From a virus: a stretch of DNA of 58,920 nt. The stretch spans positions 1 to 58,920 of IMG/VR virus record IMGVR_UViG_3300027782_000095. One strand, 5' to 3'. Every line of letters starts with the position of its first letter. Position 1 is the stretch's first letter. This document shows positions 47,617 to 58,200 of this stretch, piece after piece. Made by a program: the position numbers and the translations under genes. Below the pieces are notes generated by a model. That model was not told the origin of the DNA, made no database searches, and saw only the letters and a list, made by a program, of their open reading frames with translations.

Positions 47617-49545
47617 ATGAATACACACTGGGTAATGGACTATGAAACTATTTGTAATTGTTTCATAGCTGTATTTGAACACTATAAAAAAGAAGAAAAG
47701 CATGTGTTCGTTGTTTGCGAACAGCAAAATGACTTTCCTGAGTTTGTCACATTTCTTCAAAGATGTGTGACAGAAAATGAATGGCACATCTCTTATAATG
47801 GATTAAGTTTCGATGCCCAAATATCTCAATATATTCTTGGTGTAAAAGATAAACTACTTCTATTAGATGGTAAATCTATAGCAGAAACTATTTATAAGTT
47901 TGCACAAGAAACAATTGATAGATCTGATAAAGGAGAGTTTGCTCTCTATCCTCCAAGTAAACTTAAGATTAGACAAATTGATCTCTTTAAACTAAATCAT
48001 TGGGATAATAAAGCCAAGATGAGCAGTTTAAAGTGGATACAGTATTCTATGGACTGGGATAATGTAGAAGAAATGCCTCATCCACACTATGAACCTGTTA
48101 CAAATAGTAACACTTTAAGAGATGTAGTGAATTATTGTATTAATGACGTTAAATCTACCAAGAACATTTTAGATCATTCTAAAGAACAGATACAACTTAG
48201 ACAGACTCTCACCAAAGAGTATGGTATTGACTTGTATTCTGCTTCAGAGCCACGTATATCTAAAGAGTTATTTTTACACTTCTTAAGTAAGAAGTTAAAA
48301 TGGAACAAATCTGAGATTAAAACTCTTCGTACAAGAAGACCCACCATCAGTTTAAATGATTGCATCCTACCTTATGTTCAGTTTAACACTCCAGAGTTTA
48401 ACAAAATGTTGGATTATTTTCGCACTAAAGTTATATCCTCTACAAAAGATGGATTTAAGTATAGTGTAAACTATAAAGGTGTAAAAACTGATTATGGATT
48501 AGGTGGTATTCATGGTGCTATAGAATCTGGATTATATGAAGCTCCTCCAGGCTGGACAATAATGACGTCTGACGTTACTAGTTTCTATCCTAATCTAGCT
48601 ATTAAAAATCAATTTCATCCTGCTCACATTCCACAAAAGGAATTTGGCGAGCTATATGAGTGGTTCTTTGAAGAAAGAAAGAAGATTCCTAAAACAGATC
48701 CTAAGAACTATGTGTATAAGATTATATTAAACTCCACTTATGGATTGACAGGCGATGAAAATAGTTTCCTGTATGATCCTAAGATGACTATGCAAATCAC
48801 CATCAATGGTCAGTTATTACTAACTATGCTCTATGAGATGTTATGTGATAATATACCAGAAGCAAAACCTCTTATGCAAAATACAGATGGTCTTGAGATG
48901 ATGATTCCTACAGAGAAGATTCCTGTTTACATGAAAGTTTGTGAACAATGGGAGAAGCTTACCAATCTTGTTCTTGAGCATGATGAATATTCCAAAATGA
49001 TTATTGGTGATGTAAATAATTACATGGCTGTGTATAAGAATGGAAAAGTCAAATGCAAAGGTAGATTTGAATGGGAAGACCTTGAGAAAAAGAAAGTGGC
49101 TATGTTCCATAAGAACAAAAGCTTCTTAATCATTCCTAAGGCTATATATGCATTCTTTGTACATGGTACAATGCCTGAAGACTTTGTAGCACAGAATCAA
49201 AACATATTTGATTATTGTGGTGCAGTTAAAGCTAAAGGAGGCTGGTACTTTGAAGAAAGAAAAATAGTTAATGGAGAAGTTGTAAATAACAGGCTACAGA
49301 AGATTATTAGATATTATATAGCTGAAGATGGAGGTAAACTTGTTAAGTGCAACAAAGATGGCAGGGAGATTCAAGTGGAGGCAGGTCAATGGCTTCAAAC
49401 CACTGTTAATAAACTTACTAAAGATGATAAGCCTTTTGACGATTATAATATCAATCTAAACTATTATATCGAGAGTATTTATAAAGAAATCACTCAGATA
49501 CAAAAAGTTAGACCAATGGCTTATTCTCAATTATCATTATTTTAA
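47617..49545 (+). CDS. Family B DNA polymerase with 3'-5' exonuclease
   Basis: A 642-residue replicative polymerase. Exo I is MDYE (Asp8, Glu10), Exo II YNGLSFD (Asn61, Asp66), Exo III YCINDVKS (Tyr173, Asp177). Polymerase motif A is SDVTSFYPNL with Asp319, motif B is KIILNSTYGLTG (Lys368 to Gly376), and motif C is QNTDGLEM with Asp424. Motif C lacks the second Asp-Ser of the usual YxDTDS. The protein is much shorter than host PolB enzymes, matching the short PolB of crAss-like phages. It ends with PMAYSQLSLF, a possible clamp-binding (QLxLF) motif. Confidence 0.92.
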   Translation: MNTHWVMDYETICNCFIAVFEHYKKEEKHVFVVCEQQNDFPEFVTFLQRCVTENEWHISYNGLSFDAQISQYILGVKDKLLLLDGKSIAETIYKFAQETIDRSDKGEFALYPPSKLKIRQIDLFKLNHWDNKAKMSSLKWIQYSMDWDNVEEMPHPHYEPVTNSNTLRDVVNYCINDVKSTKNILDHSKEQIQLRQTLTKEYGIDLYSASEPRISKELFLHFLSKKLKWNKSEIKTLRTRRPTISLNDCILPYVQFNTPEFNKMLDYFRTKVISSTKDGFKYSVNYKGVKTDYGLGGIHGAIESGLYEAPPGWTIMTSDVTSFYPNLAIKNQFHPAHIPQKEFGELYEWFFEERKKIPKTDPKNYVYKIILNSTYGLTGDENSFLYDPKMTMQITINGQLLLTMLYEMLCDNIPEAKPLMQNTDGLEMMIPTEKIPVYMKVCEQWEKLTNLVLEHDEYSKMIIGDVNNYMAVYKNGKVKCKGRFEWEDLEKKKVAMFHKNKSFLIIPKAIYAFFVHGTMPEDFVAQNQNIFDYCGAVKAKGGWYFEERKIVNGEVVNNRLQKIIRYYIAEDGGKLVKCNKDGREIQVEAGQWLQTTVNKLTKDDKPFDDYNINLNYYIESIYKEITQIQKVRPMAYSQLSLF

Positions 49546-49558
49546 AAAACCAATAATT

Positions 49559-50434
49559 ATGGGTGCTAACACACAATTTGTCACAGAAGATGTTATCAAA
49601 AATGCAGCCCTCCCTAATCATGGAGGCAGATATGGGGTGATTCCTCATGGATTTATTATAGATGAAACTCGTAAAGAGTTAGCCAATCAGGGCTTTAGAA
49701 TTACAAGAGAGTTATACAAGACTAATAAAGATGGTCAAGTGGCTCAAGGTATTTATCACTTAGATGTAGCTAATGACCCAGATATGGGTATGATGTTTGC
49801 TTGGTCTAATAGTTACAATAAAACTATGAGATTTAAATGTGCTGTAGGAGCTCAAGTATTTATATGTATGAATGGTGTAGTGTCTGGTGACATTGCTAAC
49901 TTTTCACGTAAGCATATTGGACAAGGAGCTTTACAAGATGCAATTGATACTATTAAGAATCAATTGCAGAATGCATACACTTACTATAACAAGCTTGTAC
50001 AGGATAAGAATATGTTAATGAACATCACTCTTCCTAGAAAAGACCAAGCTGCTATTGTAGGTAGATTATTTGCTGATGATGAAATACTCACTCCTACACA
50101 AACCAGTATTGTAAAGAAAGAAATGTACACACCAAGTCATAACTATAATTGTAGTAATGATTCAGCATGGGCATTATATAATCATATCACTCTTGCTTTG
50201 AAAGAGTCTCACCCAGGTTTATACCTAGCAGACCATCAAAAAGTTCATAACTTTTTTGTTAATGAATTTGGTCAGTTGGTTACTACCACTAACCAACTAG
50301 TTGATCCTATAGACGAAGAAGAGGATAATTATCAAATAGTTGAACCAGTGAGTCCAGCAGGAGGATCTGATTTTGATATAGATGCTATAAATGCAGAGTT
50401 AAATCAAACTGCATATGGAGTAAACTTTTTATAA
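49559..50434 (+). CDS. DUF932-like protein
   Basis: A 291-residue protein. Residues 80-140 (DMGMMFAWSNSYNKTMRFKC, AVGAQVFICMNGVVSG) match the core of DUF932, a family common in phages and mobile elements with no fixed role. A helical middle part with NKLVQDKNMLMNITL and an acidic Asp/Glu-rich end follow. It sits between polymerase and nucleotide kinase, so a DNA-metabolism role is likely. Confidence 0.75.
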   Translation: MGANTQFVTEDVIKNAALPNHGGRYGVIPHGFIIDETRKELANQGFRITRELYKTNKDGQVAQGIYHLDVANDPDMGMMFAWSNSYNKTMRFKCAVGAQVFICMNGVVSGDIANFSRKHIGQGALQDAIDTIKNQLQNAYTYYNKLVQDKNMLMNITLPRKDQAAIVGRLFADDEILTPTQTSIVKKEMYTPSHNYNCSNDSAWALYNHITLALKESHPGLYLADHQKVHNFFVNEFGQLVTTTNQLVDPIDEEEDNYQIVEPVSPAGGSDFDIDAINAELNQTAYGVNFL

Positions 50435-50447
50435 CCCAAAAACCAAC

Positions 50448-50486
50448 AGGAGGTGGCTATATTATGTAGTCATCTCCTAATTTTTA
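50448..50486 (+). terminator. Intrinsic terminator
   Basis: AGGAGGTGGCTA (50448-50459) pairs with TAGTCATCTCCT (50467-50478), twelve pairs with two wobbles, then AATTTTTAT. Confidence 0.77.
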
Positions 50487-50488
50487 TC

Positions 50489-50587
50489 ATGTATCAAAGA
50501 AAAAACACAATAAGAGGATGGATTTATCACATCTATCTAGTAATTTTGTCAATGTTTAAAAAACCACCTTATGATAATAGGCGTTAA
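50489..50587 (+). CDS. 32-residue membrane mini-protein
   Basis: The frame encodes MYQRKNTIRGWIYHIYLVIL then SMFKKPPYDNRR, a basic-hydrophobic-basic pattern with a short membrane helix. It overlaps the next gene by 17 nt. Coding is plausible but not certain. Confidence 0.38.
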   Translation: MYQRKNTIRGWIYHIYLVILSMFKKPPYDNRR

Positions 50588-51266
50588 TGGGTATTCAGGC
50601 TCAGGCAAAGATACCATAGGTATAATTATTCAATATTTAAACTGCACTAATATAGGCAATATTACTATTGAAGAAGCTATAAGAGATTATAAAGACCACA
50701 AATGGTGGCTTGAAGATCAATCTGAATGGCAAATTAGAAAGTTTGCAGGTAAGCTTAAAGATATAGCTGAGCATCTTACAGGTATAGATATAGAAAAGTT
50801 TGAAGACCAAGAGTTTAAAAAAACCAATCTTAGTTCAGAATGGGATGTTCCTGCTGAAGTTAGTTTAGTAGATGGAGTAGTTAATATAGGTGAATATAGA
50901 CCTATGACTGTAAGAGAGTTTTTACAAAAACTTGGCACAAATGCTCTTAGAAATGGACTACATGATAATGTATGGGTGAATGCTTTATTTGCAGACTATA
51001 AACTTATAGAGTATGGGGATGATGAGCAAGGTCACTATCCTAATTGGGTGATAACTGACACTCGTTTTCCTAATGAAGCTCAAGCTATCAAAGATAAAGG
51101 AGGAATTGTTATTCGTGTAGATAGACCAGGCGTTAGTCCCATTAATGATCACCCTAGTGAGATAGGACTTGATAGTTGGAAGTTTGATTACAAAATAGTA
51201 AATAACTCAGATTTATTTAAACTTAAGTTTGATATTTTTAATATTTTAAAACACGCAACAAAATAA
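50571..51266 (+). CDS. Deoxynucleoside monophosphate kinase-like
   Basis: A 231-residue P-loop kinase with GYSGSGKDT (7-15) near the N-terminus. LQKLGTNALRNGLHDNVWVN corresponds to the base-binding helix of phage dNMP kinases (T4 gp1-like) and VITDTRFPNEAQAIKDKGGI to a conserved Asp-Arg stretch. It would phosphorylate dNMPs for replication. The P-loop Asp following Lys is typical of this group. Confidence 0.82.
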   Translation: MIIGVNGYSGSGKDTIGIIIQYLNCTNIGNITIEEAIRDYKDHKWWLEDQSEWQIRKFAGKLKDIAEHLTGIDIEKFEDQEFKKTNLSSEWDVPAEVSLVDGVVNIGEYRPMTVREFLQKLGTNALRNGLHDNVWVNALFADYKLIEYGDDEQGHYPNWVITDTRFPNEAQAIKDKGGIVIRVDRPGVSPINDHPSEIGLDSWKFDYKIVNNSDLFKLKFDIFNILKHATK

Positions 51267-51273
51267 AAGAATA

Positions 51274-51729
51274 ATGGAAAAAAAATTAAAAGTCAGTCTT
51301 TACCTAGATGATGTAAGAACACCTATAGAAACTATACGTGGATATCACCCATGGAATGTGGTAAGAAACTACGATGAGTTTAAAGAATGGATAGTTAAGA
51401 ATGGTATACCAGACTTAATATCTTTTGACCATGATTTAGCAGACGAGCATGCTGATGACTATTTTAGTCAAGTGGCTCAACAAGGATTTCAACAACCAGA
51501 CTACGCTTCTTATAAAGAAAAAACAGGAGTTGATTGTGCTAACTTTGTAGCAGAATATTGTCAAAAAATGAATGTAAAATTAAAACAATGTTCTGTACAT
51601 AGTCATAATCCTGTGGGTTCTAAAAACATCCAAGACTTTGTCAATGGGTTTAAGAAACATATGGGTTGGGATGAAGATTGTTTTATAATGAAACATCCAT
51701 TTGAAATAAAAGAAAAAGGGAGCAATTAA
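51274..51729 (+). CDS. Cyclic-phosphate-processing receiver (cREC) protein
   Basis: A 151-residue protein with the signature of cREC domains: SLYLDDVRTPIE at the N-terminus (Asp-Asp), LISFDHDLADEH, then TGVDCANFVAEYC and CSVHSHNPVGSKNI. The acidic pairs and His-Asn-Pro-Val-Gly motif match the family predicted to act on cyclic phosphates or RNA ends. No RNA ligase or kinase is seen nearby in the window. The stop codon lies in the loop of a bidirectional terminator. Confidence 0.75.
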   Translation: MEKKLKVSLYLDDVRTPIETIRGYHPWNVVRNYDEFKEWIVKNGIPDLISFDHDLADEHADDYFSQVAQQGFQQPDYASYKEKTGVDCANFVAEYCQKMNVKLKQCSVHSHNPVGSKNIQDFVNGFKKHMGWDEDCFIMKHPFEIKEKGSN

Positions 51730-51742
51730 ACTCCCTTTTTTT
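51713..51742. terminator. Bidirectional terminator
   Basis: AAAAAGGGAG (51713-51722) and CTCCCTTTTT (51731-51740) flank the stop codon region of the cREC gene. T runs on the plus side and A runs on the left make it work for both converging units. Confidence 0.85.
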
Positions 51743-54700
51743 ATAATCCTGTTTGTTTCTTATAGTATTCTATTCTATTTATATTACTCAAGAATGGAAG
51801 TATTTTTGTTACTTTCAATATTGTTCTTTCATTGTCATACATCTCTTTACCATTCTTATCTTGCACGCCTAAACTGTGATAGGTTACAGCTTTGATAGCA
51901 GCTCCCCAGTTTTTAGCTGTTTGTATTACAGGGAATACATTTTGTTGCAATTCAGCTGCAGAACCAATACTCATGTAATAAAGCATGTCTCTATTAAGAT
52001 CATGTAATTGTCTTAATACAAGTAGATTATAAATCTTTTTATCTTTATCATCATCTGGAGCTGCTGCTTTAAGAAGAGCATAAGCTATAAGAAGTGTTGT
52101 TATGATTTGCATCTCTTTCACCATCTTTTTGAAGTTACTCAATTGCATTTCATCATCAATCCCTGGGTTGGCTCCCATAAGAGCCTTTACCATCATTGGA
52201 ACAATCTGTAGCTTTTTCTCTACCACCATTCTTCCAAAAGTTCTATAATATCCTTCTTCTTCTCTTTGCAATAAAGCATCAGTGTGACGAGGATCAAAAC
52301 GAACTCCAAGAGTTTCAGGAAGCCAAGACTTAAATAGAATAAGCATTCTACCAACAGCATTGCTTTTAACCTTTAAAGGTACATCTCTACCAGTGGCACC
52401 ATGTAATTTATTAGCAAGTTGTTTGTATTTAAGTAGGTTATCCATATAGAAATCTTCAAATGATTTACCACCATTTGCTTTTTCATCCCATTCACCATAC
52501 TTTTCCACATCATATTCTCTATCTTCTGTAAGACTATCATAAAAATCAACCTTTTCTCCTTTAGATGTTACTACTTTCTCTTTTTTCATAGCTGCTAAAA
52601 TCATCTCAGCTTTAAAATGAAAATCACCAGAAGATAACCAAGTGTATGCTTTAGGAAGCATTTCTCTAAACTTATCTATTCCAGTTTTCTTATTAACTAA
52701 TGTTTTTAAGAACATACCATCTTCACCTTCAGCAAGACTAGCATCAGCCATAAGACCAAAAATAATTTTAGTGTTTTTTGTTTGGAACTTACCAAAAGAC
52801 CAATATCTAGCAGAAGATTCAATAATTGTTTTATTAGCCCACACTAAATCAGCTCTACTGAAATCTCTTCCCCCATGTGAATGAATTCTATTATTAATTT
52901 TACCTATTAGTACATTTCGTATAGCTGAGAAAGGTGAGAATCCTAAACTTAATAAACGAGTGTTAGATATAGCTGTATCAATTGTTTTTGTAAGAGAGAA
53001 GTTTCTTCCTCCTAGATTGTAATATTCTTTTTCTTTAACTTTAGCTTCTTCTTCTAACTTAGTTCTTTCATCATCTGTTAAACCTTCATTTTCTAATTTA
53101 GTGTTAATAACTTTGATATCTTCACTAAGTTGTTGAGCTTTTTTAGCATCAGCACTGTTCCATAATCCTAGAGCTGCTAATTCTTTCCAGTCGTACCAAA
53201 GTCTATCAGATTTCCAAAGTTCGTCTTCACTCTTAATACCATAGAAACTTCTAAGTACAGTGTGTTCTACAAGAGATTTAATACGAGAAGCATCTTTGTC
53301 TACAGCCTCTAATTTACCAAGCTTTTTGTTTTTCTCATAAGAACCTTCAGTGCCTTTGATAATATCAGTGATGGTATCCACCTCAGCTTTTATTGTATTC
53401 TTATGTTTATACACAAGAGACATATCACTCATTAGTTTTGCCATTAACACTAAATCTTTAGATCTTTCTTCTACAGGGACATTTTCATTAATGAACTTAG
53501 CTTCAAAACCACGTCTTTCTTTTTTTGTAAAAGCTCCAATATCTTTCTTTGTTTCAAAGTTGGACACTGTTAATGCATTTACAAACCAGTCACCCAATCC
53601 AGCAACACTTTCTTTGAGATTGGTTAATCCATATTCTTTTACAGCACGATCTGCTAATACAGGTAGGAAGTCAGGACCTAGCTCATCAATTTCATCTTGA
53701 GGAAACCACTTAAGAGTGTCTTGAATAAAACCATTCCACCAGTTGTAAAACTTAAGAAGCTTAGGATCATTTAATATTTTAGCAAAGTTCTCATCATAAT
53801 ACTTAGTGGGAACACCTTTAATTTGTTTAGCAGCAATTAAATAAGAAAATTTAGCTCCACCATATGCTGTAATTTTTTCTGCACCAAAAAACTTTTGGTC
53901 CATATACTTTAATGGATTGTTAAGATCATCATATTGATCCACTTTCATATTTACAAACTCATCAAAACTCATATCCTGTGGTACAATAGCAGGATTTGTT
54001 ACAGCTTCGTTTTCTATATCATATCTATACTCTTCCTTTGACACCTCAAACTCTTCATATTTCTTTTGAGACTCAGCTATAATAGCATCTATTTCTTCTT
54101 TACCAAACCCTAATTGTCTCATTTTATTAATCTCAAAAGTTCTTTGAGAATCATTATAATCATTTGGCTTTAAAAAAACAAGTGAATTAAAAGCAATAGT
54201 GTTTGACTCATTCCATGCATTGAATCTTTGCCATGCTTTTTTAATAAGATCTGCATCACCATTAGCACGCTCTATATCTTTACGAAGCATACTGTTATTA
54301 ACTTTCTTAGCAGCTGCAAATTCAGGACTATATCTTGATACAAGAGACATTTGCTTATTACCATCTTTATCCTCATTAATTCTAAAGAAGATGTCAAAAC
54401 CATTCTTTTTTATTTCAGGATGATCTTTAATAGGAGCAAATTGATCATCAATCTCAGCTTGATTTTTGTTATGCTCCATGTTAATCTTCATGTTAACTTT
54501 CTTTATAATGAAAGCTAACTTATTAGGTAGAGCAACACCAGTGGTGCTAAGTTCACGAGCCCATTCTGTAAACCAAGATGTATCGACCATCTTAGTTATA
54601 TCAGCTTCACTTAATCCTGTAGACTCTTTTACAAGCTCTATAGCAATTCTACGAGACTTTTTACTAAGATCAGAATATTTAGCATCTACTTCCTGCACTC

Positions 54701-55220
54701 TATTACGTGTATCCTCATTCTTAACATCCACTGAACTCTCAATACCTAACACTTTATATAAGTTTGACCAGGTTTCTACAATGTTATTTGCAAACTGCAA
54801 GTCGTTATAGGTGATATCAGTGTTACTATACATTGCTTCAACTAAATCACTATCAATCATAGCTTGAGATAGTAAAAAATCTAACTGCTTATCAATATCA
54901 GCATCGTTAAGATCACTAATACTTTTTGATATATCACTCATTATCTTTCTATACTCTGCTTTTTTAGCAAACTTTTCAGCTTTAGAAAGCTTAGGGTTAT
55001 TATTAATGGCCTGAAGCATATTGTTTGCATCACGATATCTTTGCTTAAGCATTAGATTACTATCAGCTAATAACTCAGATACTTTCTTTTTCTTAGCTGT
55101 GGCAACAGACTTGTATATATTATTAAGTCCACCAAACTCTGAAAAACCATCTTTTGATAGTTCTTTGATTAAGTTTTCCTTACTGAATTCTCTACCTTTG
55201 TATGTGTATTCACAAGCCAT
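51741..55220 (-). CDS. Giant protein 1 (1159 residues), probable virion cargo protein
   Basis: A 1159-residue, charge-rich, mainly helical protein starting MACEYTYKGREFSKENLIKE, with repeated coiled-coil-like runs (about residues 60-120, 640-740). A C-terminal part has GRMLILFKSWLPETLGVRFD, a hydrophobic LIAYALLKAAAP and the end NRIEYYKKQTG. Very large proteins of this kind in crAss-like phages are virion cargo or RNA-polymerase-block proteins. No DxDxD polymerase motif was seen, so no enzyme is claimed. It follows the other giant gene with one base of separation. Confidence 0.6.
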   Translation of the reverse strand: MACEYTYKGREFSKENLIKELSKDGFSEFGGLNNIYKSVATAKKKKVSELLADSNLMLKQRYRDANNMLQAINNNPKLSKAEKFAKKAEYRKIMSDISKSISDLNDADIDKQLDFLLSQAMIDSDLVEAMYSNTDITYNDLQFANNIVETWSNLYKVLGIESSVDVKNEDTRNRVQEVDAKYSDLSKKSRRIAIELVKESTGLSEADITKMVDTSWFTEWARELSTTGVALPNKLAFIIKKVNMKINMEHNKNQAEIDDQFAPIKDHPEIKKNGFDIFFRINEDKDGNKQMSLVSRYSPEFAAAKKVNNSMLRKDIERANGDADLIKKAWQRFNAWNESNTIAFNSLVFLKPNDYNDSQRTFEINKMRQLGFGKEEIDAIIAESQKKYEEFEVSKEEYRYDIENEAVTNPAIVPQDMSFDEFVNMKVDQYDDLNNPLKYMDQKFFGAEKITAYGGAKFSYLIAAKQIKGVPTKYYDENFAKILNDPKLLKFYNWWNGFIQDTLKWFPQDEIDELGPDFLPVLADRAVKEYGLTNLKESVAGLGDWFVNALTVSNFETKKDIGAFTKKERRGFEAKFINENVPVEERSKDLVLMAKLMSDMSLVYKHKNTIKAEVDTITDIIKGTEGSYEKNKKLGKLEAVDKDASRIKSLVEHTVLRSFYGIKSEDELWKSDRLWYDWKELAALGLWNSADAKKAQQLSEDIKVINTKLENEGLTDDERTKLEEEAKVKEKEYYNLGGRNFSLTKTIDTAISNTRLLSLGFSPFSAIRNVLIGKINNRIHSHGGRDFSRADLVWANKTIIESSARYWSFGKFQTKNTKIIFGLMADASLAEGEDGMFLKTLVNKKTGIDKFREMLPKAYTWLSSGDFHFKAEMILAAMKKEKVVTSKGEKVDFYDSLTEDREYDVEKYGEWDEKANGGKSFEDFYMDNLLKYKQLANKLHGATGRDVPLKVKSNAVGRMLILFKSWLPETLGVRFDPRHTDALLQREEEGYYRTFGRMVVEKKLQIVPMMVKALMGANPGIDDEMQLSNFKKMVKEMQIITTLLIAYALLKAAAPDDDKDKKIYNLLVLRQLHDLNRDMLYYMSIGSAAELQQNVFPVIQTAKNWGAAIKAVTYHSLGVQDKNGKEMYDNERTILKVTKILPFLSNINRIEYYKKQTGL

Positions 55221-58200
55221 TTAGCATTTAGTTTTAATATTTAAGAATCTAGTTATATCAGCAAAGTTATCATTAATATTTTTAGTTTTTGCTTCCTGTG
55301 CAACAGCAATAGATCTTTGTTCTGTAGCTACTTCAGATGAATTTCTTGATTGAATAAGACCAACAATGTTTGTCAATCCTTCTTTTAGAACAGAATTATC
55401 TTTTACATTAATACCTAATGCTTTTAAAAGATTACCAATTAAATCCATAAACTTTTCAAAGATAGACTTTTCTCCATCGTATGTAGTGTTATTCATAAAG
55501 TCTTGGAATCCTTGGTCAGTCATAATCATACTTACAAAATCATGAACACTTGTTAATCCATAGTAGAGTGATTTATCAGAAGCAGACAAGTAACCATCTG
55601 TTTTCATTTGATCTTTAGCTTTTTGTAAAGCAGCAGCATGTTGAGGATCCATCATCATTTTATTATGCACAGCATCATAAAGGTTATTAATGTTTTCTAC
55701 ATACTTTCTTTGCTCAACACTAAGTGTCTCAGGTTTTGCATTTAAAAGTTCAGCAGTGATGTGATGCATAAACTCATGCATAAACACTTCATGTAACTTG
55801 TCTCTTATTGCATCTCCATCTAAAGCATCACCAACAGCTAATTTAGGATTAATTGTTATAGTTTTAGTATTACCATTATACATTCCTGGATCAGTTATCT
55901 TATCATCCATCACTATAGTGACAGGAGCCACTATTCCAGACTTAGCTATTGCTGTAATAACTTGTTTATTAAAAGCATTGGCATTTGAATAAACTCTGTT
56001 TAAGAAACCTTTAATATCAGTGATTGTCTTTTGACCCTGAAACATACTATTCACCCACTTATTAATATACTCAGTGGCACTATATTGCATTGCTAATTCT
56101 AGTGGATTAACCACTTCATTTGCTGCATAGCTATTCACTTCATTATTTGATGGGCTTTTTACTTCTTGAGAACCAGGAATAATACTACTTTCAGGTTTAA
56201 CTTCTTGACCATTATCTGATATAAAGCCTTTAAATACTTCTTGGTTATGTGATATATTAGAACCAGGACTCTTAATAATTACTAACGAACCACTAGTTCT
56301 TGTAACAGCAACATACATTGAGCTAAATATATCATCTTGGTTTACACTAGGATGTGCTCTGTTTTGTTTAATGTTATAATCCCCAACAATTACATTCTTA
56401 ATACTATTACCTTGAGCTGTATGAGAAGATCCTATATAAGATGGTGTGAAAGGTAGTTTTCCTTTACCATCGTGTAGCATTTTAATATCTTCTTTTGCAG
56501 TTTTAAAATCACCATACTGCATATCAAATGTGGCTATCACTTTTCCTGTAGACTTTTGTTTTATAGTGATTCCTTTTTGCATTTTGTTTTCATATCTACC
56601 AAGATCAACAGCAATATCTAACACTTTGCTATATCCTCTTAATCTATCTTGTCTATTATATAATAGAATTTGCTCCATATCAACCATTACACTTTTATCT
56701 ATATATTGAGCTATTGTGTAAGGAAGAATTTCTTTAAGAGATGTTTGAGTTTTAACAATATCCATCACTTTAAATCTTGCTCTAGGTTTGACTACACCTC
56801 CAGCAATAGCATATTCACCATCAATGTTGTCTATTTTTCTTTCGTCTAGTAAAGCTCTCACTTCATCAGATGTAGGTGTGTACATAAAGTCAGAAGCTTT
56901 CATCTCTACACCATCTGTAAACTCTACGTAATCTCCATTAGAAAAATTACGATGTGCTACAGAGTCAATCTGTTTTCCTATTTTAGCAAAATATGCTTTA
57001 CGAATTTTATCTGAAATAGCAATAGTAGTTGCATTTTCTACATTGTTATAATGCACCCAGAACATTCCATAAGGATTATTATTATCCTTTAAAAAATCTG
57101 TATAATCATCAATAACTCCTACAGTGTTATCTACAACAAGTATGTTTTCGCTTGACTTGCTTGTAAGCTTGTCGTAAGCATCAAATGAAAGTTGTTTAGC
57201 TTTCTCACCTTTTTTAGTGCGTTCAATGTTCTCTATGATTTGATTACCAATTGCATCATAAATAGCGTGTAAGTTTTTATTACTTGAACGCATCACCTGC
57301 GTAAGCTCTCTTGTTTTACTCTTATCAAGTAGTAATGTTGCAGATATAATACCTTTATTTACATCAGCGTTTTGTTGTTCTTTAATAGGACCAAGCTGAC
57401 GATAGTCACCCATGAAGATAAATATAGGCATTTTATTTGTTACACCTTCTTCTAAATCAGTGTTAATACGTGTAAGCATATCTTTAATATCTTGCACTTT
57501 AATCATAGAGCTTTCATCTACAATTATTATATCAGGAACACTAAATGCTTTTTTATATTTAATGTGCTCTAAATACTCCTCAGTTGTCATCATATCTAAC
57601 TCTGAGCTACCATATCTTATTTTATTTCTACGAGTGGCTGAAGGTATTGTATTCACTTTACCATCATTAGCTTTTTCAGAATCTAGTCCTAATGACTCCT
57701 GAAGTACAGTGGCTGCAGTGTGACTAGGAGCTAAGTACATTACATCATTTCTTCTATATTTATTACCAGTGCTTTCTAATCCTTTTATAATAGCTCTAAT
57801 AACTGTTGTTTTACCAACACCTCCTCTACCTGCAAGTCCTATCATATTATCCCACATCACTTTAGGAATAACACCTGTAAACTTCTGTGTAAGAGGGTCT
57901 GTAAAAGAAACTGTATTCTCTAAGTCTTCAGCACGAACATTAGTTCTTTCTTTAAGTATTCTCTCAACATTTCCTTTTATAAAGTTAAAAGCTTCTTGTT
58001 GACCATCATTCATTAAAAACTTAGTGGTGTCATCTTCAAATATCATCATGTTGTTTTCATTAGATCCTTCAGGTACACTAATTTTCTTTTCACCTGGAAC
58101 CACCACTTCTTTAACTTTTGTTTCTGGATCATAAAGATCTTGATCTAACTTGTCACCTAAAGCAGCATGAACTTCTTGCATAAGTTTAGGATCAGTTATT

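Noticed and set aside
51741-55220. Virion RNA polymerase
   Set aside because: The position suits one, but no DxDxD-type catalytic motif could be seen in the 1159-residue protein.
57412-57702. Plus-strand frames within the giant helicase gene
   Set aside because: They are antisense shadows; the helicase motifs on the minus strand show which strand is coding.
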